This document shows, piece after piece, positions 25,211 to 34,952 of a stretch of 64,000 bases of DNA (position 1 is its first letter; each line of letters starts with the position of its first letter). A model generated the notes under the pieces. It had not been told where the DNA came from. It did not search any database and worked only from the letters and a program-made list of their open reading frames with translations. A program made the translations under genes and the position numbers. Source of the stretch: Bordetella parapertussis (GTDB lineage Bacteria; Pseudomonadota; Gammaproteobacteria; Burkholderiales; Burkholderiaceae_B); NCBI GenBank assembly GCA_945872285.1, contig CAMBZR010000006.1:6915-70914 (forward strand), written 5' to 3'.

Positions 25211-26365
25211 TCAAAACAACGCCCCACGCGCAGACACCGGCCACAACTCTTCAACCTTGCCATTACGCACCGCGACCAACCAGTCATGTAGGTTCACCGT
25301 TGGGTCACAATGCCCTGGGATCAGTCTGACTTTGTCGCCGACTTTTAGTGGTGGGGTACCTGGTGTTGAGATGATGGTGGTGTGCTCGTCTGAGATCCCT
25401 TTGACTGACCAGCCGGGCAGGGTCATGCGGGGCAAGCCTGAATCCATGGCAAAGCACTTTAAGCCGCCATCAAGCACTGCGTGGGTTGGGCTGACGCTAA
25501 TCACTGTGCATAGCGCGTATAAAACGGGCAGCAACTCGGGGGCATCTTCGTCTGGTGAGTTCTTGTGATAATCGTTATCCATCAACACGTATGACCCTGG
25601 CTGTACTTCGGTGTACAGACCAGACTCTGCTTCAATGGGGTAAGTGCCGGTGCCACCGCCTGTGATGGCGTTGACTTCATAGCCCGCAGCGTTTAGCGCG
25701 CTGACCATGCCCTTGACTTTGTCGCAGGCTGAGCCAATTGCTTGCAAGCGCTCTTTGGGGTCGCGCATATGCTGCGCGGGGCCGTAGTAGGCTTGTAATC
25801 CCGCAAAGACTAGTGATGGCGAATAGGTGGTAATCGCTTCGGCCAGTTCAATCGCCGCAGCATTGGTGGTGACACCGCAGCGCGCGCCGCCTACGTCTTG
25901 TTCAATATAGACATCAACGGCAACGCGATGGCGTCTGGCAGCAGCGCCAATCTGATGCACTTGCACAATGTTATCCACACACAAACCCAAGTGCGCATGC
26001 GCAGCAAGGCGAGCCACGCGCTCAACCTTACGCACACCCACCACTTGGTTAGTGATCAAAATATTTTTGACGCCTACTTCGATAAAAGCTTCGGCTTCGC
26101 TCGCCTTTTGCACGCAAATCCCAACAGCCCCCGCGTGAATCTGGCGTAACGCGATGTCAGGGCACTTGTGGGCCTTGGCATGCGAGCGCACCGCAATGCC
26201 AGCGGTTTGAATGACCGCATGCACCTCAGCAAGATTGCGCTCAAACGCATCAAGCTCGATCAACAGAGCAGGGGTATCAATCGCATCAACCGACGCACCA
26301 ATCACCGCCGGCGCATCGTGCCAATTGCCCAAACCAGACTCAGAAATCGAAGGATGGTGCGTCAT
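25211..26365 (-). CDS. DSD1-family PLP enzyme, D-threonine / 3-hydroxyaspartate aldolase-like
   Basis: A 384-residue fold-type III PLP enzyme (alanine racemase-like barrel). The PLP lysine is expected in RSHAKAHKCP (Lys64), with GGGTGTYPIEAESGLYTEVQ further on. The metal-binding segment PGHCDPTVNLHDWLV is near the end. Family members cleave D-threonine or 3-hydroxyaspartate to glycine plus an aldehyde; BhcC-type enzymes of the beta-hydroxyaspartate pathway are close in sequence style. It faces the TRAP operon tail to tail, and the substrate is uncertain. Confidence 0.8.
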   Translation of the reverse strand: MTHHPSISESGLGNWHDAPAVIGASVDAIDTPALLIELDAFERNLAEVHAVIQTAGIAVRSHAKAHKCPDIALRQIHAGAVGICVQKASEAEAFIEVGVKNILITNQVVGVRKVERVARLAAHAHLGLCVDNIVQVHQIGAAARRHRVAVDVYIEQDVGGARCGVTTNAAAIELAEAITTYSPSLVFAGLQAYYGPAQHMRDPKERLQAIGSACDKVKGMVSALNAAGYEVNAITGGGTGTYPIEAESGLYTEVQPGSYVLMDNDYHKNSPDEDAPELLPVLYALCTVISVSPTHAVLDGGLKCFAMDSGLPRMTLPGWSVKGISDEHTTIISTPGTPPLKVGDKVRLIPGHCDPTVNLHDWLVAVRNGKVEELWPVSARGALF

Positions 26366-26447
26366 AGTGGTTTCCTAAATCGTTTAGTGTTTGTTCACAC
26401 GGCTTCGTTCGCAGGCGTTTATTTACAAGCGCTTGTTCACATTCAAT

Positions 26448-26493
26448 ACTTGTTACACAATCACCGCTTTACTTGTTACACACTCACCGCTTG
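26448..26493. repeat. Two tandem copies of a 23-bp repeat
   Basis: ACTTGTTACACAATCACCGC and its near copy ACTTGTTACACACTCACCGC follow each other directly (26448-26470 and 26471-26493). The second copy overlaps the last codons of the phosphotransferase gene. A third, weaker GCTTGTTCACATTCA lies just before. It is probably a local duplication. Confidence 0.6.
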
Positions 26494-27629
26494 CGACTAG
26501 CCTCGTACCGCTGTGCATACTTCCAACCAATCTCAGCCAGCGGCTTCGCTTTACTACCTGTCTCAATCGCATCACTCGCTGCGGCAGTACCATCCTGCGC
26601 CCGACGCGCGATCCCTTGCAAAATTGCGGCGATTCTGAAGAGGTTGTAGGCGATATAAAAATCCCAATGCTCGATGCCTTCAAACCCGGTCGCGACGCCA
26701 TATTGTTTGATGTAGTCGGCTTCGCTGGGGATGCCTAAGGCTGTTAGATCTAAGCCGCCAATTCCGCGCCATAAGGTTGCGGGTATGTGCCAACTCATGC
26801 AGTGGTAAGCAAAATCCGCCATCGGATGGCCTAGCGTGGCAAGCTCCCAATCAAGCAAACCAATAGCTCGAGGCTCAGTGGGGTGCAGCACTAAGTTATC
26901 TAAGCGATAGTCGCCATGCACAATCGTGGTTTGATCGCCCTCTGGGATATTGGCCGGCAACCACTCGATTAAGGACTCAAGGGCGCTGATATCTTCGCTG
27001 CGTGCCTCTTGATATTGACGGCTCCAGCGTGCGATTTGGCGGCCAAAATAATTGCCGGCTCGGCCAAAGGTTTCAAGGCCGACTGCGTTGACATCTACTT
27101 TATGCAGCGCGGCCATGACACGATTCATATCGGTGTAAATGGCGCTACGCTCAATTGGCGTAAAACCCGGTAGCGATTGATCCACAATCACGCGGCCGTT
27201 TAAAAACTCCATCAAATAAAAAGGCGTGCCGACAATATTTAAATCTTGGCTGTAGGCGTAAAGCTTTGGCACGGGTACGTCACTGCCTTGCAAGGCTTGC
27301 ATCACACGGTATTCGCGATCAACCGCATGGGCCGAGGGCAACAATACACCGGGAGGTTTTTTACGCAATACAAATTGCTGCGCGCCACTGGTTAGCAGAA
27401 AGGTCGGGTTTGATTGGCCACCTGTTAACGGCTTAACCGCAAGAGCAGGGCGGTCTAGAAAACCTTGGCCGTGCATCCAAGCAGCCAACACGGCTGAATC
27501 AAAGGGCGCAGTGCCTGAGTCTTTAGACGCCACATCTTGAACGCCAGCGGCCGCGCCGTTCGGTGAGCGAGAATCGTTGCCAGAGGTCGAACCGACACCG
27601 TTTGTTTCTTTCAAATCAGGCGAACTCAT
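26484..27629 (-). CDS. Phosphotransferase-family protein (ACAD10/11-like kinase domain)
   Basis: A 381-residue APH-fold protein with a kinase-type N-lobe (KPLTGGQSNPTFLL, FVLRKKPPG). The catalytic loop is VHGDYRLDNLVLHP and the metal-binding Asp lies in LLDWELATLGHP. Proteins of this kind are encoded next to acyl-CoA dehydrogenases and, as in human ACAD10/11, are thought to phosphorylate 4-hydroxy acyl-CoAs before their dehydration. That is exactly the setting here. The first 40 or so residues are polar and variable. It overlaps the SDR stop by four bases. Confidence 0.85.
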   Translation of the reverse strand: MSSPDLKETNGVGSTSGNDSRSPNGAAAGVQDVASKDSGTAPFDSAVLAAWMHGQGFLDRPALAVKPLTGGQSNPTFLLTSGAQQFVLRKKPPGVLLPSAHAVDREYRVMQALQGSDVPVPKLYAYSQDLNIVGTPFYLMEFLNGRVIVDQSLPGFTPIERSAIYTDMNRVMAALHKVDVNAVGLETFGRAGNYFGRQIARWSRQYQEARSEDISALESLIEWLPANIPEGDQTTIVHGDYRLDNLVLHPTEPRAIGLLDWELATLGHPMADFAYHCMSWHIPATLWRGIGGLDLTALGIPSEADYIKQYGVATGFEGIEHWDFYIAYNLFRIAAILQGIARRAQDGTAAASDAIETGSKAKPLAEIGWKYAQRYEASRKR

Positions 27630-28402
27630 AACGAACTCACTGAATGGCCCCAGTCAACCGTCACTGAGGTGCCTGTCATCGCTCGCCCAGCTTCAGAGGC
27701 CAGCAACAAAACTGGGCCATCCATATCTGACAATTCAGAAAACCGTCGCGCGGGCACACGTGCCTGAAGTTTTTGGCCAGGCTCGCTGAGCAAAAAGTCG
27801 CGATTCAAATCGGTGATCACGTAGCCAGGTAGCAAAGCATTGACGCGAATCCCATAACGGGCAAACTCAAGCGCAAGCGATTTTGTAAATTGGATGACAC
27901 CGGCTTTAGAGGCCGAATACCCCACCACAGCACCTGCGACACGAGCGCCCAAGATTGACGCGATATTAATAATACTACCGGTTTTTTTGACCTTGACCAA
28001 ACGTCGCGCGGCTTCGGTATCAACCATCCAGCAACCTTTTAGATTGGTATCTAACACGCTGTCCCAATCTTCTTCAGTTTGTTCAAGGGCGGGCTTGGCA
28101 ACGGTGGTGCCGGCATTGCTGATGATGATATCAGCCACGCCTGCAACCGCTTCGATCTGATCAAAACACGCTTTCACGCTGGCCTGACTTGTCACATCTA
28201 ATGACACCGCATCAGCCTGTGCGCCCCCCGCCTTAAGTTCAGCAACAAGCGTTGCAAGCTTATCGGCTCGACGCGCCGCCACGATCACATGCGCACCGGC
28301 TTTTGCCATCGTGTGCGCAAGATGATGGCCAATCCCACTCGAGGCACCGGTCACCAGCGCAACATGGCCTTTCAAACTAAACATGTCTAGCACCTGACTC
28401 AC
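27626..28402 (-). CDS. SDR-family oxidoreductase
   Basis: A 258-residue short-chain dehydrogenase with the cofactor motif VTGASSGIG, NAG in IISNAGTT, Ser in NIASILG and catalytic YSASK. It is probably a hydroxyacyl-CoA or alcohol dehydrogenase working with the acyl-CoA dehydrogenase and kinase in the same overlapping operon. The four-base overlaps on both sides imply coupled translation. Confidence 0.92.
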   Translation of the reverse strand: MSQVLDMFSLKGHVALVTGASSGIGHHLAHTMAKAGAHVIVAARRADKLATLVAELKAGGAQADAVSLDVTSQASVKACFDQIEAVAGVADIIISNAGTTVAKPALEQTEEDWDSVLDTNLKGCWMVDTEAARRLVKVKKTGSIINIASILGARVAGAVVGYSASKAGVIQFTKSLALEFARYGIRVNALLPGYVITDLNRDFLLSEPGQKLQARVPARRFSELSDMDGPVLLLASEAGRAMTGTSVTVDWGHSVSSL

Positions 28403-29571
28403 GCTGTTTTCCCCAAGCCGTCGATAATCTTGCGTGCCATGCTCCAGCGATGCACTTCGCTTGGGCCATCATAAATCCTAAAGCCACGCATATCCATAAA
28501 GATTCGCATCACAATGGTTTCGCCTGTGACGCCTTGGCCACCTAAGATTTGAACGCAACGATCAATCACACGCCACTCGGCTTCAGAGCACGTGACTTTG
28601 GCGCGGCTCGATTCAAAGTTACCGTTATGGCCTTGATCTAACAGCCACGCGGTATGTGCAATGTGCAAGCGCGCGGTTTGCAGATCCATGTCGTTATCGG
28701 CCAACATAAAACCCACGCCTTCGTGTTTGCCTAAGATACGACCAAAGGCTTCGCGGGTGCGGGCGTATTGCGTGGCAATGTCGTGTGCACGACGTGCCTG
28801 GCCAAGCCAGCGCATGCAGTGCGTCAAGCGTGCAGGCGCCAAACGAATTTGCGCGTATTTAAAGCCGCGACCAATTTCGCCTAACACGTCAGCGGCGGGT
28901 ACACGAACATTTTCAAACTTCATGACACAGTGGCCGCCGGCAAAGCAGCTGTCCATGGCATCCATTTGCCGAGTAATCGAAATCCCTTTGCGATTCATGT
29001 CACTTAAAAACATCGTGGCTGAACCGTCTTCCATTTTGGCCATGATGATGCAATAGGTGGCACCCTCGGCGCCGGTGATAAACCACTTGTCGCCATTGAT
29101 CACATAATCGTCACCATCCTTGACGGCCATCGTCAGCATCATGCCAGGGTCCGCACCCGCACCGGGTGCGGGTTCGGTCATGGCAAAGCACGAACGCGTT
29201 AAACCTTTTACCTGTGGGCGCAACCAACGTTCTTTTTGCGCTTCGGTGGCAACGATTTCCATCAAATGGATATTGCCCTCGTCGGGCGCGTGGATGTTCA
29301 TGGCGGTGGGACCAAGCGTCGAATAGCCAGCCTCTTCAAACACGATGGCCTTATCAACATGACTTAAACCCAGACCACCCAGCTCAACCGAAGCATGGGG
29401 GGTGAGCAAGCCAGCCGAACGGGCAAGCGCCACAAGCTCGGTGCGCAATTCTGGCGTCGGGCCATGAGCGGTGGCGCGGGGGTCTTTTTCAAACGGAATA
29501 ATTTTGTCGGCAATAAAACTGCGCGTGCGCTGCTGCAGGTCAAGCTGCGTCGGAGTCAGAGAAAAATCCAT
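28399..29571 (-). CDS. Acyl-CoA dehydrogenase
   Basis: A 390-residue flavoenzyme of the acyl-CoA dehydrogenase family. The FAD/substrate segment is CFAMTEPAPGAGADP, then GDKWFITGAEGA and the C-terminal FAD and base region ILGGQGVTGETIVMRIFMDM with YDGPSEVHRWSMA. It resembles the ACAD10/11-like group. It is the first gene of a three-gene operon with an SDR and a kinase-like protein, suggesting degradation of a hydroxylated or branched acid. Confidence 0.93.
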   Translation of the reverse strand: MDFSLTPTQLDLQQRTRSFIADKIIPFEKDPRATAHGPTPELRTELVALARSAGLLTPHASVELGGLGLSHVDKAIVFEEAGYSTLGPTAMNIHAPDEGNIHLMEIVATEAQKERWLRPQVKGLTRSCFAMTEPAPGAGADPGMMLTMAVKDGDDYVINGDKWFITGAEGATYCIIMAKMEDGSATMFLSDMNRKGISITRQMDAMDSCFAGGHCVMKFENVRVPAADVLGEIGRGFKYAQIRLAPARLTHCMRWLGQARRAHDIATQYARTREAFGRILGKHEGVGFMLADNDMDLQTARLHIAHTAWLLDQGHNGNFESSRAKVTCSEAEWRVIDRCVQILGGQGVTGETIVMRIFMDMRGFRIYDGPSEVHRWSMARKIIDGLGKTA

Positions 29572-29672
29572 GAGGGGCTGTCCTAGAAGCTAAATCGATG
29601 AAAGCAACCGCTATTATCGCAATTTCAGCGAAACTTGCTTTGACTTTGCGCAAGTCTGGCAGAAGCTAGTGT

Positions 29673-30851
29673 TTAGCGTGACTTTTTACTAAACTGCAGG
29701 TTCAAGCTGACCCCAAGCGCCAATAGGCCAAAAATAATAAAGCCGTACTGATAGCTTTCGGTTGCCATGATCACATAGGCAAAGCCCGACGGGCAAACAA
29801 TACCGCCTAGATAGGTAAAAAACAGCGACGCCCCAGTGGTTGAGGCGATCATGCCGGGCGGCGATACGCGGGCCACCTCTGCCATGTAGACGCCATTCCA
29901 ACCGATCGCAGAGGCACCAAAAATAGTCATTAACAAAATAATCATGCCGTAAGACCAAGACGAAGACAGGGTGCCTGTGAGCACTGCGCAGGCCGCCATG
30001 ACCACGCCCAGTATGACCATCACTGTGCGAGGCGATAAAAAGCGATCTGCGACCCACCCCCAAAATACGCGCGCGAACACGCTCGCGAGTTGCGTCATGG
30101 CAAGGGCAAAGCCGGCCGCCACAAAGGATATGTTGATTTGAAGGGTGAGATAGGTAACCAGATAGCTTGTGAGTATCATCTGCAGGCCGCAGAATACAAA
30201 AGACACGATGGCAAGCTCGCGCAGATCGCGATTCAAGAGCACAAGTTTGATGGGTTGCGTGACTTGTGACAACGAGAAGGGGCTTGAAGCGATGCGATCG
30301 CTATCGAGTTCTTGACGAAACGGCTCAGCGATCCAAATAAACACCACCAACAACGCCGAAACCAAAAATAAAGTGATCTGCCAACCTGTAAGGAGTACCA
30401 GCACTGGGATCGCTAAGCCTGCGATAAAACCTGCGAGTGGGTTCCCAGTTTGTCGAATTGAAAAGGCTAAGCTGCGCCGCCCCGGTGACGTCGTGCGCGC
30501 CAACACATGCGAGCTTGCCGGCGAAATCGGCCCGTAGCCGATCCCCATAATGATGGCGCCAAGCACAATCAGTGTGAGATTGCCACAGGCAACCAAAGCC
30601 AAGCCTAATGAACACAACGCCAACCCAAGCTGGCTGATTCGGATGGCGCCGAACCTCACGATAAAGTTTCCTGACACCAGCGCCGCGATCATCCCTGCCA
30701 CATACACAATCGAGATGAAATAGCCGATCCTTTCAGGGGATATGGCAAGTGTTTCGGCAGCTACCGGTGCGAGGATGGGTACTGCATTGAGCACCAGCGC
30801 CGACACGACGGCGACGCTTAACATCATTGCAGAAGGGGCAAAGCTTTTCAT
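29673..30851 (-). CDS. MFS transporter
   Basis: A 392-residue protein with twelve hydrophobic segments. Family motifs lie in the loop after helix 2 (SGNFIVRFGAIRISQLGL) and around helix 4 (ILGAIIMGIGYGPISPASSH). It lies upstream of the acyl-CoA dehydrogenase operon on the same strand with a 101-base gap, so it may supply its substrate. The cargo is unknown. Confidence 0.88.
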   Translation of the reverse strand: MKSFAPSAMMLSVAVVSALVLNAVPILAPVAAETLAISPERIGYFISIVYVAGMIAALVSGNFIVRFGAIRISQLGLALCSLGLALVACGNLTLIVLGAIIMGIGYGPISPASSHVLARTTSPGRRSLAFSIRQTGNPLAGFIAGLAIPVLVLLTGWQITLFLVSALLVVFIWIAEPFRQELDSDRIASSPFSLSQVTQPIKLVLLNRDLRELAIVSFVFCGLQMILTSYLVTYLTLQINISFVAAGFALAMTQLASVFARVFWGWVADRFLSPRTVMVILGVVMAACAVLTGTLSSSWSYGMIILLMTIFGASAIGWNGVYMAEVARVSPPGMIASTTGASLFFTYLGGIVCPSGFAYVIMATESYQYGFIIFGLLALGVSLNLQFSKKSR

Positions 30852-31011
30852 GGGTTATCAATCAGAGTTCACCTAATACCTTACCACGCACAGAGTGCGT
30901 CAAAAGTGAGGCGCAGCTCAATAAGTGATCGACGCCTTTGAGTTGGCATTCAGGCGCCGATCCCCTATGATTAGGCTCTTTGTCGCTTAACGACACTATG
31001 GGGCAAGTTCG

Positions 31012-31932
31012 ATGCGAAGTATTCAACATCCGGGGCAGCCAAGCCTAGGGCGCGTTGCTGCACAGCAGGTTGAGCTCAAGCCTTTCGACCTTGAGCTTCC
31101 GGCACACATGACTTTGATGCAGGCGGTGGCGCAATCTATGCAAGGCCTACAGACGCAATGCGCGACGTTTCGCTTGTTTGACGGGGGTTTTGAGCCGTTT
31201 TCGTATGTGATGCCTGCCTTAGCAAAAACATCTGCGCATGCGGTGTATTTCAGCGATACCTATCCAGTTGAAGGCGCGGTTCGCCTTGAAACAGCTTGCG
31301 TGACGTTTGGCCAGCGCGACGGCAAGCCTTGGTTGCACAGCCACGCGATCTGGCTTGAGGCTAGTGGGCGCAGGCACTGCGGCCATTTGTTGCCCGATGA
31401 TATTGAAGTGAATGCACCAATTCGCGCCCAAGGCGTGGCGGTGCGTGGCGCGACCTTCACAGTGTGCCCCGACGCCGAAACCAATTTCAGTTTGTTTGTA
31501 CCGCTAAAAAGTATGGCTCGGTTAAGTCAAACGACGGATGGTGTCACGGCTTTAGAAAGAGCTTCTACGTCAGTCCAAACGCCGCGCAGCAAAGGTTATG
31601 CGCTTCGTGTCGCACCCAACGTTGATATTTGCACAGCGTTAGAAAATTTTTGTCGCGAGCGTGGCATCATCCGTGCCAAGATACAGGGCGGTGTGGGCAG
31701 CACGGTGGGGGCAGTGTTTGACGACGGCCGCGTGGTCGAGCCGTTTGTCACCGAACTGCTGATACGCAAGGGTGAAATAATCACTGATGCAAACGGTCAC
31801 TTGCATGCGCAACTGGACGTGTCGATGGTCGATTACAAAGGGGGGGTGTCGGAAGGCCGACTTGCACGAGGCCAAAACCCCGTGCTCGTCACCTTTGAAT
31901 TGGCGCTTGAAGTCGTTGAACCTGAGTTCTAA
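31012..31932 (+). CDS. Tandem PPC (DUF296) domain protein
   Basis: A 306-residue protein with two copies of the PPC/DUF296 fold. The first has LHSHAIWLEASGRRHCGHLL (the His-rich strand and GHLL of the family) at about residues 104-125. The second, after residue 195, shows YALRVAPNVDICTALENFCR and IQGGVGSTVGAVFDDGRV. PPC domains occur in plant AT-hook DNA-binding proteins and as single-domain bacterial proteins of unknown role; two in one chain is uncommon. No AT-hook is present. The function is unknown. Confidence 0.7.
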   Translation: MRSIQHPGQPSLGRVAAQQVELKPFDLELPAHMTLMQAVAQSMQGLQTQCATFRLFDGGFEPFSYVMPALAKTSAHAVYFSDTYPVEGAVRLETACVTFGQRDGKPWLHSHAIWLEASGRRHCGHLLPDDIEVNAPIRAQGVAVRGATFTVCPDAETNFSLFVPLKSMARLSQTTDGVTALERASTSVQTPRSKGYALRVAPNVDICTALENFCRERGIIRAKIQGGVGSTVGAVFDDGRVVEPFVTELLIRKGEIITDANGHLHAQLDVSMVDYKGGVSEGRLARGQNPVLVTFELALEVVEPEF

Positions 31933-31956
31933 GCGCCAGGGCCTGAGCTCTGCCGT

Positions 31957-32736
31957 CTAAAATCTAAAAGTAAAACCTGCGGCTAAGCCGAACAGACTTT
32001 GATTAATCGTGATGCCGTCTGTCTTCTGGCGCATATACAGATTTTTAACGGAGATCGTCACGTCTCCCCACTCATAGGCGTGTCCGATACCGATCATCTG
32101 TTGTGTGGTGACTTCTACGTCGTCTTGAAGACCACCCACATCTAAATAAAATGGCACAAAATAATCAGAATTAGAGATGCGCATGCGACCTTTCATTCCC
32201 ACGATCGGAGCCGTTATCGAGCGAGTTTGTGACTTACCTGCAAGCACCGCGCCGTCTGTCGCATTGATATCTGTCTTAACAAACTTGTTCATCACGCGTA
32301 CGCCAAGCAGACCGTCTACGTAGACGTCATTTGTGTTGTACGCCGTGTAGGTCGCCGCCAAAGTGTAGATACCTTGCTCGACCGTTGTTTTTGACGTGAA
32401 ACTTGAAGACCCCATGATTTCGGAGTTTTGTTTGTGAATCCTTGAAAAAACCCAGTCACCCAGTGCACCAACTTTGCCATTGTGGACTTCAGCCGTCAGC
32501 ATGCCCGCAAAATTCAAATTTGCGATGAGATCGCGCGAACTGTAGTCAACCGAGCCAAGCCTGGTCTGATCGTAGTAAGCATTGCCGCTCACGTTGGTGA
32601 GCCAGATATAGGGTGAGATCGACCCGCGCCAGCCTTCTGACACCTGCGGAATCGCCACAACATTTTCTGCAGCTTGAGTGGGTAATACGGTTAGCGGTGA
32701 CACGAGCAGTGTCAAACAAATAAGTGCTTTTTTCAA
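31957..32736 (-). CDS. Outer membrane beta-barrel protein
   Basis: A 259-residue protein with a signal peptide (KKALICLTLLVSPLTVLPTQA) and alternating strands. It ends in FTFRF, the C-terminal Phe pattern recognised by the BAM complex. EGWRGSISPYIWLTNVSG resembles the start of short OmpW/COG-type barrels of unknown role. About eight to ten strands can be expected from its length. It is monocistronic. Confidence 0.75.
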   Translation of the reverse strand: MKKALICLTLLVSPLTVLPTQAAENVVAIPQVSEGWRGSISPYIWLTNVSGNAYYDQTRLGSVDYSSRDLIANLNFAGMLTAEVHNGKVGALGDWVFSRIHKQNSEIMGSSSFTSKTTVEQGIYTLAATYTAYNTNDVYVDGLLGVRVMNKFVKTDINATDGAVLAGKSQTRSITAPIVGMKGRMRISNSDYFVPFYLDVGGLQDDVEVTTQQMIGIGHAYEWGDVTISVKNLYMRQKTDGITINQSLFGLAAGFTFRF

Positions 32737-32818
32737 CTTTTTCTCCGAAGTCTTTTTTGCTTAAGCCACGCGTTTAACGAGGCCTTGAAAACAACTAATT
32801 TTTAGTGCTTTTGGTCAA

Positions 32819-33655
32819 TCACGTTTCAACGTACAGTTGTGAAACATAGGATTTTGTGTGCGGTCCGCCATCAACGGTTAACGCCGCACCATTGACATAC
32901 GAGGCCCGAGGAGACGCTAAAAATACGACTACGTTAGCGATATCAACCGGCACCCCCCAAGTTTGACCCGCTGGAACCGAAACGACTTCAAGTTTGTCAC
33001 GGTTCGCGAGGGCCGTTTTGGCTTGCCACTGTCCGCCTGCAGCTTGGGTCTCCCATAAGCGCAAACGAGCCTCAGATTTAACCACACCTGGGATCACACA
33101 GTTCACTCTGATGCCAAACTCTGCCAATTCTGTTGCTAAATCGACCGAAAAACGTACTTCTGCAGCCTTTGCAGGCCCCGTACAACTTGAGCCAGGTGGA
33201 AAATTCCCCCGAATACCTGTGCGCCCCGAGATATTAATGATTGAGGCAAAGCTCGAGGTTTTAAGCAAGGGTAAGGCGCGTTGGGACACTCGAAACTGCG
33301 CAAAAAAGTTAAGCGCCATGCCATCTTGCAGGTCTTCCTCGGTCACTGTGGCAAACGGTTTGTAAATCCCCGTGCCTGCGTTATTGACCAAAATATCGAG
33401 ACGCCCAAAGCGAGCCCGAATATGCGCAATTAACTTTTCGATATCTGCAAGCTTAGTGATGTCAGCCTGCACGGCCTCTATCGAACCGCCATTCTCCGTC
33501 AGGCACGAGGCAACGGCTTCGTCTAGTTTATGTTGCCGGCGCGCGCAAATGACGACCTGCGCGCCTTCTTGCGCGAAGGCTTGTGCCGTGGCCAGGCCAA
33601 TGCCCTCACTGCCACCCGTGACACAAACGATTCGTCCTGCCAGTTCAAGGTTCAT
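32819..33655 (-). CDS. SDR-family protein lacking the catalytic Tyr
   Basis: A 278-residue SDR with cofactor motif VTGGSEGIG, NNAG at 91-94 and Ser143 in NISG. The usual YxxxK reads TGPAK (Thr159, Lys163), so the canonical Tyr is replaced by Thr. The rest of the fold, including the C-terminal VNGAALTVDGG, is normal. It follows a Bug-protein gene on the same strand after 44 bases, so the pair may be one operon. Activity may be altered or use another residue. Confidence 0.85.
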   Translation of the reverse strand: MNLELAGRIVCVTGGSEGIGLATAQAFAQEGAQVVICARRQHKLDEAVASCLTENGGSIEAVQADITKLADIEKLIAHIRARFGRLDILVNNAGTGIYKPFATVTEEDLQDGMALNFFAQFRVSQRALPLLKTSSFASIINISGRTGIRGNFPPGSSCTGPAKAAEVRFSVDLATELAEFGIRVNCVIPGVVKSEARLRLWETQAAGGQWQAKTALANRDKLEVVSVPAGQTWGVPVDIANVVVFLASPRASYVNGAALTVDGGPHTKSYVSQLYVET

Positions 33656-33699
33656 CGCTTTTTCTACCTTTTTTTAATTGGAGGAGGCTTCTGCGAAGC

Positions 33700-34692
33700 T
33701 TAGTCAACTTTGATGTTCAAACGCCGAATAATGTCCCCAAATCGTTTGATTTCACTCTTCGTGAAGGCTGCGAGTTGCTCGGGGGTTGAATATTCATACT
33801 CTGCACCTTGAGTCACGATTCCCTTTTGAATCTCGGGGCGCATCAAAACCCGTTTGGCCGCGGCATTCATGAGATCGATCGTTTCTTTCGGTGTGCCAGC
33901 ACGCGCAAACAAGGCAAACCACTGAGAAATTTCAATGTCTTTAAAGCCTGCCTCTGCAAACGTAGGAACATCAGGCATCGTGCTTGACCGCTTTGCACTT
34001 GCGACAGCAAGAACTTTAATTTTGCCTCCCTGATACAAGGCAGAGGCTGAGGCTACGCCCACAAAAGATAGCGCGATTTGACCCGCGGCCACATCACCAA
34101 TTGCGGGCGCATCGCCTTTGTAAGGCGCGTGCACGATATCAAGGCCAGAAGCCGCTTTAAAAGCCTCGCCCGCAAGGTGGCCTGTCGAGCCTACCCCACT
34201 GCTCGAAAACGCGAGCTTGCCTGGATTTTTTTTGCCATAGGCAATCAGCTCTGCCACGCTATTGATTCCCAGACGCGGATCCACCGAGAGCGTGAGGGGC
34301 ACAAAGCCAATCATACTGATCGGGGCAAAATCTTTAACCGCATCATAGGGCGTGTTGGGATACAGCGTAGGGTTAGTGCCATGCGTGGCGCTGTTGCCCG
34401 TCAACACGGCATAGCCATCCGGCGCCGCTTTAGCAACATACGTTGCCCCCACAATCCCATTGGCGCCGGTTTTGTTTTCGGCAACAATCACACCTTTGAG
34501 CTCGGTTGCCATGTGCTGTGCCATCAGACGCGTCAAGTAGTCGTTGGCGCCACCCGCAGCAAAGGGCGAGATAAATTGAATCGGCTTGTCCGGAAACGCG
34601 GCGTTCGCCTGGCCTGAAACAAGCACCAGTCCCAACGCAAAACCTGCGCAAGTCGCGATTTTTTTTAAGAAAGTGAAAGAGCCGTGAGTCAT
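33700..34692 (-). CDS. Bug-family (TctC) solute-binding protein
   Basis: About 330 residues from the ATG at 34692, which follows CAGGAGA. A signal peptide (ATCAGFALGLVLVSGQANA) precedes FPDKPIQFISPFAAGGANDY, the Bug signature, and NKTGANGIVGATYVAK. IVHAPYKGDAPAIGDVAAGQ is the second typical stretch. No membrane partners are adjacent. It is the first gene before the SDR at 32819, so its ligand may be the SDR's substrate or a precursor. Confidence 0.92.
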   Translation of the reverse strand: MTHGSFTFLKKIATCAGFALGLVLVSGQANAAFPDKPIQFISPFAAGGANDYLTRLMAQHMATELKGVIVAENKTGANGIVGATYVAKAAPDGYAVLTGNSATHGTNPTLYPNTPYDAVKDFAPISMIGFVPLTLSVDPRLGINSVAELIAYGKKNPGKLAFSSSGVGSTGHLAGEAFKAASGLDIVHAPYKGDAPAIGDVAAGQIALSFVGVASASALYQGGKIKVLAVASAKRSSTMPDVPTFAEAGFKDIEISQWFALFARAGTPKETIDLMNAAAKRVLMRPEIQKGIVTQGAEYEYSTPEQLAAFTKSEIKRFGDIIRRLNIKVD

Positions 34693-34952
34693 AGGGGTCT
34701 CCTGAAATTTGCGGGCGCTTGGGCGCACCTATTGTTTTGCTTGAAATAAGGTGGAAGTGTAAGCATTTTTGGGTTGGGCCCCACAATTTGGCTTAAACGG
34801 CGGGATTTTAAGCGTGACTCTTGTCTTATATTCCACATAACGGACTTTATCACTGACCCTGTCAAGGTCTGCAGAGCCGCCATCGCTTAGGATAGCGGGC
34901 ACGAACCCCCAGAGTTTTTAGCTTGTTTGCCTTGTACACACGGATTCGCACG

